18,998 bases of DNA from Gp13-AA77 sp035516075 (GTDB lineage Bacteria > Acidobacteriota > Terriglobia > UBA7540): contig DATJAQ010000047.1 in NCBI GenBank assembly GCA_035516075.1, positions 1 through 18,998 of the forward strand. Direction: 5' to 3'. Position numbers and translations under genes: made by a program. Below, one piece after another: positions 14,229 through 18,998 of this stretch (its first letter is position 1; each line of letters starts with the position of its first letter). The notes below the pieces were generated by a model. That model saw only the letters and a program-made list of their open reading frames with translations. It was not told the origin of the DNA and did no database searches.

Positions 14229-15245
14229 ATGGGTGGACATCTCACAGCGCGCGCCTGGCTTCGCGAACGCCGGCGGCTCATTACGCTGATGGACTCGGGC
14301 GCGGCGGACGCCCCCTCGCCCCGAGGCGGCGCGGAAACCAGCCTGCCGGCTTCGAAGGGCCGCAGACGTCTCCGCGAGGAATCGAAAGCGGCGCGGCCTA
14401 AATCTTCGCGGACGGCGCGGCGCCCTCGCCTCATCGTCCTCTCGCTGAACCGCCGCGAGGCTGAAGTGCCACGGCCTCCGTGGGCCGTCGATCCCGAGAT
14501 CACCCACACCGTCATCTGGCTCAAGCGCCTTCCCGCCGCGTTCGAGGGCCTGAAGATCGTCCACCGCACCGACATTCATCACAGCCTGTTTACCCCGCTC
14601 GAAGAGGTGGAGCGGGCGGTGCATCTTGCCAACCGCCAGGAGCCGGATGTGGTGGCGCTCACCGGCGATTACGTTACTCTGTCGCCCGCCTACATCCGCC
14701 CGGTAGCGCGGGCGCTCGGCAAACTCCGGGCGCGGCGCGGCGTCTTCGCGGTGCTCGGCAATCACGACTTTCAGGTTAACGCCGACGCGGTTACCAGCGC
14801 CCTGCGCGCCCATCATATCCGGGTGCTGCGCAACACCCGCCGCCCCATTCGCGCCGGCCGCGAGACGCTCTGGCTGCTCGGGGTGGACGATCTTTGGTGG
14901 AATTCGGACGACCTCTCCGCCGCGCTCCAGCGCGTCCCGGCCCGCGACACGAAGATTCTCCTCTGCCACAATCCGCTCGGCATCTGGCAGGCCTCCGACC
15001 ACGGCATCGATCTGGTGCTCTCGGGACACACCCACGGCGGGCAGGTGCGCCTGCCGGGCTTCGGCAAGCTCTATCGCTCGAAACTGGGCGAGCGCTTTGT
15101 GGAAGGCTGGAACGTTTTGAAGAGCACGCAAATTTACGTGAGCCGCGGCATCGGCAAGGTTGTGGTGCCCATCCGCCTCGCCTGCCCGTCGGAGATCGCC
15201 TGCCTGCGCTTGCACCGGGCGCGCCCCGACCTCCGCCACGCCTGA
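14229..15245 (+). CDS. Metallophosphoesterase (YkuE/LpxG-like)
   Basis: A calcineurin-like phosphoesterase. Its five dinuclear metal motifs are all visible, numbered from the ATG at 14229: D115-x-H117 in VHRTDIHHS, D147 in LTGDYV, N178-H179 in LGNHDF, H247 in LLCHNP, and H267/H269 in SGHTHGGQVRLP. This arrangement with GHTHGGQ is that of the YkuE/YaeI subgroup, in which some members hydrolyse UDP-2,3-diacylglucosamine or other phospho-compounds. The first ~65 residues are Arg/Ala-rich with no signal or membrane helix and no resemblance to relatives, so the true start may be internal; ATG 14289 is in frame, and no ribosome site marks either. The gap of 78 bases from the previous stop contains no other convincing gene. 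The permease gene follows 15 bases later. Confidence 0.85.
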   Translation: MGGHLTARAWLRERRRLITLMDSGAADAPSPRGGAETSLPASKGRRRLREESKAARPKSSRTARRPRLIVLSLNRREAEVPRPPWAVDPEITHTVIWLKRLPAAFEGLKIVHRTDIHHSLFTPLEEVERAVHLANRQEPDVVALTGDYVTLSPAYIRPVARALGKLRARRGVFAVLGNHDFQVNADAVTSALRAHHIRVLRNTRRPIRAGRETLWLLGVDDLWWNSDDLSAALQRVPARDTKILLCHNPLGIWQASDHGIDLVLSGHTHGGQVRLPGFGKLYRSKLGERFVEGWNVLKSTQIYVSRGIGKVVVPIRLACPSEIACLRLHRARPDLRHA

Positions 15246-15260
15246 GGCGGATTTTTCGCC

Positions 15261-16661
15261 ATGACGACATCGCAAGCACCAAACCGCGGCGGAGCCCTTG
15301 CGGCCCCAGGCGGCCTGCGCCGCGAGCTGGGCCTCGTCCAGGCCACGGCCATTGCCATCACCGACATGGTGGGCATCGGCCCGTACATCACCATTCCGCT
15401 GCTCCTGGCCGCCATGGGCGGGCCTCAGGCCATGCTCGGTTGGTTCCTGGGCGCGGCCATCGCCTTCTCGGACGGGCTGGTGTGGGCGGAGCTGGGCGCG
15501 GCCATGCCCAAGGCCGGCGGAAGCTACAACTACCTCCGGGAAGCCTACGGCCCGGCAGGCGCCGGGCGCTGGTTGTCGTTCCTGATGGTGTGGCAGATCA
15601 TGTTCTCGGCGCCGCTTTCGGTGGCGAGCGGCAGCATCGGCTTTGCCAATTATTTTCATTATCTTGTGCCCGCCATGCCGGCCTGGGGAGAACGCTGTAT
15701 TGCCGCGCTTTTCCCCCTGCTGCTCGTGGCGCTCCTTTACCGCCGCATCGGAGCCATCGGCAACGTCTCCGTGGTGCTGGCGGGCGGCGTTCTGGTGGGC
15801 TGCGTTTGGATCGTGGTGGCGGGCCTGCCGCACCTTAGTGCCAGCCGGCTGCTTGCGTTTCCGCCGCAGGCGTTTCACCTGAGCTGGATCTTCTGGGTGG
15901 GACTCGGCCATACCACGCTCTACTGCCTTTACGATTATTTCGGCTACTACAATGTGTGCTACCTGGCCGAAGAAATTCGCAACCCGGGCCGCGTGATTCC
16001 GCGGGCCATTCTGTGCTCCATCGCCACCGTGGGCACTCTTTACGTGCTGATGACGTCGTCGTTCATCAGCGTAATTCCGTGGCCGCGGCTGGTGGCCACC
16101 CGGTTCGTCGCCTCCGAATACATGCAGATTCTGGAAGGCGCGCTGGCCGGCAAGGCGATGACGGCGCTGCTGCTCTGGATCGCCTTCTCCTCGGTCTTCT
16201 CCCTGCTCCTAGGCTACTCGCGTATACCTTACGCCGCCGCCGAGGACGGCAATTTCTTCCGCATCTTCGGCCGCCTCCATGCCAAAGGCCGATTTCCCTA
16301 CGTTTCGCTGCTCTGCCTCGGCGGGATCGCGTCCCTCTTCAGCCTGGGCAGATTGAGCGAGGTGATCGGCAGCCTCATCGCCACCCGCGTGCTCATCCAG
16401 TACCTGCCCCAGACCATCGGGTTCTTCATCCTGCGCCGCCGCCGGCCCGATCTGGAGCGCCCGTTCCGGATGTGGCTCTACCCCCTGCCCGGGGTGATCT
16501 CGATCGCGGGCTGGATTTACGTGCTGGCCACCGCCGCGCCCAAGTCGCTGATGTTCGCGCTCGCGGTGCTGACGGTGGGCAGCGGCGCCTACCTCATCCG
16601 CTCCAAAGCCCGAGGCGAGTGGCCGTTTGCGTCGGCCGGGCGCGGTCCGGCACCCTCTTAG
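15261..16661 (+). CDS. APC family amino acid/polyamine permease
   Basis: A 466-residue inner-membrane transporter with about 12 hydrophobic helices. Helix 1 carries the broken-helix binding motif MVGIGPYITIP (36-46), and helix 2 leads into ELGAAMPKAGGSYNYLREAYGP (77-98), the clearest family signature. EEIRNPGRVIPRAI (237-250), after helix 6, and RIPYAAAEDG (321-330), after helix 8, are also typical of the APC (amino acid-polyamine-organocation) superfamily. The C-terminal tail is short and polar. The substrate cannot be deduced. The ATG at 15261 is the first in frame; GAGG overlapping the previous stop codon is a distant ribosome site. The stop lies only 5 bases from the end of the convergent SDR gene, leaving no room for a separate terminator. 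Confidence 0.92.
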   Translation: MTTSQAPNRGGALAAPGGLRRELGLVQATAIAITDMVGIGPYITIPLLLAAMGGPQAMLGWFLGAAIAFSDGLVWAELGAAMPKAGGSYNYLREAYGPAGAGRWLSFLMVWQIMFSAPLSVASGSIGFANYFHYLVPAMPAWGERCIAALFPLLLVALLYRRIGAIGNVSVVLAGGVLVGCVWIVVAGLPHLSASRLLAFPPQAFHLSWIFWVGLGHTTLYCLYDYFGYYNVCYLAEEIRNPGRVIPRAILCSIATVGTLYVLMTSSFISVIPWPRLVATRFVASEYMQILEGALAGKAMTALLLWIAFSSVFSLLLGYSRIPYAAAEDGNFFRIFGRLHAKGRFPYVSLLCLGGIASLFSLGRLSEVIGSLIATRVLIQYLPQTIGFFILRRRRPDLERPFRMWLYPLPGVISIAGWIYVLATAAPKSLMFALAVLTVGSGAYLIRSKARGEWPFASAGRGPAPS

Positions 16662-16666
16662 CCCGG

Positions 16667-17449
16667 TCAGGCGCCGGCCAGGCCCCCGCCGTCCACCACC
16701 AGCGCCGCGCCCGTCATAAACGAAGCGGCGTCGCTCGCGAGAAAGAGCACGGCCTCCGCGATCTCTTCCGGCCTGCCCACCCGCCCCAAGGGACGTCTCG
16801 CCGCCTCCGCCACAAAGGGCGCCGGATCCTGGCCTAGCTGAGTAGCCTCGGCCCGGAGCATGGGCGTGTCCGTATCCCCCGGGCAGACGCAGTTGACGCG
16901 GATGTTCTGCGGGCCGTGATCGATGGCCATGGCCTTGGTGAGCAGCACCACCGCGCCCTTCGAGGCGCAATAAGCCGCGGCGCGCGGCCCGCCCGCCAGG
17001 CCCCAGCCCGAGGCTACGTTCACAATCGCTCCGCCCCCGGCGGCCGCCATCACAGGAATGGCGCACTTCGAGAGCAGGAACACCGACTTCGCGTTCACCT
17101 TCATCACGCGGTCCCACTCCGGCTCTTCAAGTTCCAGCACGCTCGCCCGGCGAATGACGCCGGCGCTGTTCACCACAACGTTCAAGGCGCCGAATTCGTG
17201 CTGGGCGCGCTCCACCAACCGCCGGCAGTCGTCCAGGCGGGTGACGTCCGCGCGCTCGAACACTCCCTGGCCGCCCCGCGACTGAATTGCCGCCGCCACC
17301 GCGGCGCCGGCCGTCTCCGCGACATCGGCTACCAGCACCGCCGCGCCTTCGCGGGCGAAGAGTACCGCCACGGCGCGCCCGATACCAGAGGCGCCCCCCG
17401 TGACGATGGCCACACAACCCGCCAGCCGCCCGGCGTCAGGCGCCGCCAT
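16667..17449 (-). CDS. Short-chain dehydrogenase/reductase (SDR)
   Basis: A classical SDR of 260 residues. The cofactor motif TGGASGIG lies at 17-24, D42 after the second strand suggests a preference for NAD over NADP, and NSAG is at 94-97. The catalytic set is N120 (VNAKS), S147 (VASG), Y160 and K164 (YCASK). The C-terminal part (RVGRPEEIAEAVLFLASDAASFMTGAALVVDGG) is the usual SDR ending, so the enzyme should be active on an alcohol, sugar or hydroxy-acid substrate, not identifiable further. Its start codon lies 14 bases inside the end of the upstream aminotransferase gene, so the two are probably translated together and act in one pathway. Confidence 0.94.
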   Translation of the reverse strand: MAAPDAGRLAGCVAIVTGGASGIGRAVAVLFAREGAAVLVADVAETAGAAVAAAIQSRGGQGVFERADVTRLDDCRRLVERAQHEFGALNVVVNSAGVIRRASVLELEEPEWDRVMKVNAKSVFLLSKCAIPVMAAAGGGAIVNVASGWGLAGGPRAAAYCASKGAVVLLTKAMAIDHGPQNIRVNCVCPGDTDTPMLRAEATQLGQDPAPFVAEAARRPLGRVGRPEEIAEAVLFLASDAASFMTGAALVVDGGGLAGA

Positions 17450-18779
17450 GGGTCAGCGCCTTTCTGACGGCGTCCACCGTGAAGGCGACGTCCTCTTCGG
17501 TGTGGGCGAGCGAGCTCACGGAGTGGAGCGCCGCCGACGGCGACATGTACACGCCGTGACGGAAGAGGTCGAGCGCCAGCCGCTGGTACTTAGCCCGGTC
17601 CACAAAAGCGCAGAACTCGCGATAGTCGCGAATTGCCGGGCGATCCGTAAAAAGAATCTGCAGCATCGGACCCACGCCCTGCACGATGGCCGGCGTCCGG
17701 GTCTCGCGGAATACCACCGCCAGCCCTTCGGCGAGCTTCTCGCCGATGCGCCGCAGGTGGCGAAAAGCGGCCCCGTCGCCGCGCTTTAGCTCCCGCAAGC
17801 TGGCGCGAGCGGCAACGAGGCCGAGGCGCGAAGCGTTCTGGGTGCCGTAGTGCAGCACGCCGCCCCAGGCGAAGCCCTCCATAATCTCCGCCCGTCCGGC
17901 GATGGCGGCCACCGGGAGTCCCGAGCCCAGAGCTTTCCCAAACGTCACCAAGTCCCCGTAGACGCCGTAGTATTGCTGGCAGCCGCCCGGCGCGATGCGA
18001 AATCCCGTGACGGTCTCATCCAGAATTAGAAGGATCTTCTCGCGCCGCGCCAGAGCGCGCAGCCCTTCGAGATAGCCGGGCTCGGGCGGGATCACGCCCA
18101 TGTTGGCCATGACGGGCTCGGTAAGGATGGCCGCGATCCGGCCCCGGTTCGCCTCCACCGCCCGCTCCACCGCCTCGAGATCGTTCCAGGGCGCCACCAC
18201 CGTGTCGTCCAGCGCCCGCCGGTTCAATCCGGAGCTGTCGGCAATTTTCACGGGGTCGTGGGGGTGGCCGAGCGCGGCCAGGGGCTGCGGGTGCGAGTTC
18301 ACCAGCACGTCATCGTACCAGCCGTGGTAGTGGCCTTCGAACTTGATGATCTTGGGGCGTCCCGTGAAGCCGCGGGCCAGGCGCAGAGCGGCCATGACGG
18401 CCTCGGTGCCGGTGTTGGCAAAGCGGACGCGCTCGGCGCCGGGCACCATCTGCTGAATCATCTCGGCGACTTCGATTTCGATCCCGGTAGCGGCGGCGAA
18501 AAGCGTTCCGCCGGTGGCAGCCTCGGTGATTGCCTCAACGATCCGTGGATGGGCGTGGCCCAGCGGAAGCGCGCCATAAGCCATCATCCAATCGACGTAG
18601 GTGTTGCCGTCAGCGTCCCAGAGGCGCGCTCCGGCGCCGCGCTCTATGAAAAGGGGATAGGGACCGTAGTTCGCCGGGCCGCGGGAAGGCGAGCTGCCGC
18701 CCTCCACCAGCACCTTGAGAGCGCGGTCGAAGAGCTGACGGGAGCGTGCGGTATCGTAGGGCATCTGATCAGCGCTCAA
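17436..18779 (-). CDS. Class III aminotransferase, glutamate-1-semialdehyde aminomutase-like
   Basis: A 447-residue PLP enzyme of the class III aminotransferase (GSAM/HemL-like) fold. The PLP lysine is K282 in VTFGKALGSGLPVAA, with D254-E255 in LILDETVTGFR, T123-G124-T125-E126 in the phosphate region, and H150-Y151-H152 in FEGHYHGW. The N-terminal segment GPANYGPYPLFIERGAGARLWDADGNTYVDW resembles GSAM, but no other tetrapyrrole gene is near, and the segment YVDWMMAYGALPLGHAHP differs from typical HemL. It may instead be an omega-transaminase or aminomutase of secondary or catabolic metabolism. The longest start is TTG at 18779; an ATG at 18764 is equally possible and would remove five residues. 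Candidate duplicated promoters lie just upstream. The SDR gene overlaps its end. Confidence 0.88.
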   Translation of the reverse strand: MSADQMPYDTARSRQLFDRALKVLVEGGSSPSRGPANYGPYPLFIERGAGARLWDADGNTYVDWMMAYGALPLGHAHPRIVEAITEAATGGTLFAAATGIEIEVAEMIQQMVPGAERVRFANTGTEAVMAALRLARGFTGRPKIIKFEGHYHGWYDDVLVNSHPQPLAALGHPHDPVKIADSSGLNRRALDDTVVAPWNDLEAVERAVEANRGRIAAILTEPVMANMGVIPPEPGYLEGLRALARREKILLILDETVTGFRIAPGGCQQYYGVYGDLVTFGKALGSGLPVAAIAGRAEIMEGFAWGGVLHYGTQNASRLGLVAARASLRELKRGDGAAFRHLRRIGEKLAEGLAVVFRETRTPAIVQGVGPMLQILFTDRPAIRDYREFCAFVDRAKYQRLALDLFRHGVYMSPSAALHSVSSLAHTEEDVAFTVDAVRKALTHGGA

Positions 18780-18801
18780 ATGGCGCGTTGGCGTGGACCG
18801 G

Positions 18802-18842
18802 TTTACTCATTCTAAAGCACATAGTGGCTTCGTTCCGCGACT
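18802..18842. repeat. Direct repeat, copy 1
   Basis: These 41 bases match 18947-18987 at all but three positions, including an uninterrupted identical block from the ATTCTAAAG segment through GTTCCGCGA. After both copies comes a similar C-rich stretch and a run of five T. The copies are 145 bases apart. The intervening 104 bases are pyrimidine-rich and contain a 14-base near-tandem duplication at 18911-18938. Confidence 0.85.
18809..18836 (-). promoter_or_regulatory. Proximal candidate promoter of the aminotransferase-SDR operon
   Basis: On the minus strand, GGAAC (18836-18832) and TAGAAT (18814-18809) are separated by 17 bases, with an A-run (AAAAATGGGG) upstream that could act as an UP element. 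GGAAC is the core of the -35 element of many ECF sigma factors; TAGAAT is five of six to the general -10 consensus. Transcription would begin near 18802, about 23-38 bases before the start codon, a fitting leader length. The same layout is repeated 145 bases upstream. Confidence 0.45.
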
Positions 18843-18910
18843 TGGCCCCATTTTTCACCGGCATCCCCTCGACGCCCTGCCTCCTCGCGTTCAGCCAGTC
18901 TGTTTGCGGC

Positions 18911-18938
18911 TTCTGCCTTCTGATTTCTACCTTCCGAT
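18911..18938. repeat. Two-copy 14-base near-tandem repeat
   Basis: TTCTGCCTTCTGAT (18911-18924) is followed directly by TTCTACCTTCCGAT (18925-18938), 12 of 14 bases identical. It lies between the two 41-base repeats, in pyrimidine-rich intergenic DNA. Confidence 0.6.
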
Positions 18939-18946
18939 TTGAACTG

Positions 18947-18987
18947 TCTACTGATTCTAAAGCACATAGTGGCTTCGTTCCGCGATT
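18947..18987. repeat. Direct repeat, copy 2
   Basis: This second copy of the 41-base repeat ends close to the window edge, so further copies may lie beyond. It differs from copy 1 at positions 18948, 18953 and 18986 only. The promoter-like GGAAC and TAGAAT elements are fully conserved in both. Confidence 0.85.
18954..18981 (-). promoter_or_regulatory. Distal copy of the candidate promoter
   Basis: The GGAAC (18981-18977) and TAGAAT (18959-18954) elements occur here with the same 17-base spacing as in the proximal copy, again with an A-run upstream (18998-18994). It lies about 175-190 bases upstream of the aminotransferase start codons and may be a second promoter for the operon, or may serve a feature beyond the window. 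Confidence 0.35.
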
Positions 18988-18998
18988 TCGCCCTTTTT

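Noticed and set aside
14171..14401. A 76-codon plus-strand frame between the phosphatase and metallophosphoesterase genes
   Set aside because: It overlaps the metallophosphoesterase N-terminus in another frame, is low-complexity, and has no family likeness.
12042..15911. A 1289-codon open frame on the minus strand
   Set aside because: It runs antisense to six convincing genes with full family motifs; its product is low-complexity, rich in Arg, His and Ala. Long antisense frames are expected opposite high-GC3 genes.

Overview
The window is GC-rich chromosomal DNA with densely packed genes on both strands. It looks like a member of the Acidobacteriota or a close relative. That placement is inferred from gene types: a Ser/Thr kinase fused to a TolB-like WD40 propeller, a Tat-exported Gfo/Idh/MocA oxidoreductase, an ECF sigma factor with a small zinc-type anti-sigma protein, an M1-like peptidase with an altered GXMEN motif, and an ArsA/Get3-type ATPase with an HSP20-like tail. 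No rRNA, tRNA, CRISPR array, transposase or phage gene was found.

Layout. 1-360: no supported gene. 361-4357 (+): a ComF-type phosphoribosyltransferase, an HNH endonuclease and an exported M1-like metallopeptidase. 4439-6891 (-): in transcription order, an oxidoreductase, an ECF sigma factor and an overlapping anti-sigma protein. 7105-9792 (+): the kinase-propeller receptor. 9793-10957: a small-gene zone with a doubtful minus-strand ORF, a minimal GIY-YIG protein (+) and a one-domain retropepsin-like protease (-). 10958-16661 (+): a probable long transcription unit holding the ArsA-like ATPase, a translationally coupled small basic protein, a fused MoaD-MoaE molybdopterin synthase, an inositol-phosphatase family enzyme, a metallophosphoesterase and an APC permease. 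16667-18779 (-): a class III (GSAM-like) aminotransferase followed by an overlapping SDR dehydrogenase. 18780-18998: a duplicated promoter-like segment.

How the parts relate. The sigma/anti-sigma pair and the membrane kinase are signalling modules. The aminotransferase and SDR overlap by 14 bp and probably act in one amine/alcohol pathway. The ATPase and its overlapping small protein are the best candidate for a little-described functional pair. Most of the rest is housekeeping or accessory metabolism.

The most interesting non-coding structures are two near-identical 41-bp repeats, 145 bp apart, each carrying GGAAC and TAGAAT promoter-like elements pointing at the aminotransferase, and a 115-bp imperfect inverted repeat just upstream of moaD-moaE. 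Functions were assigned by reading motifs; no database search was possible.
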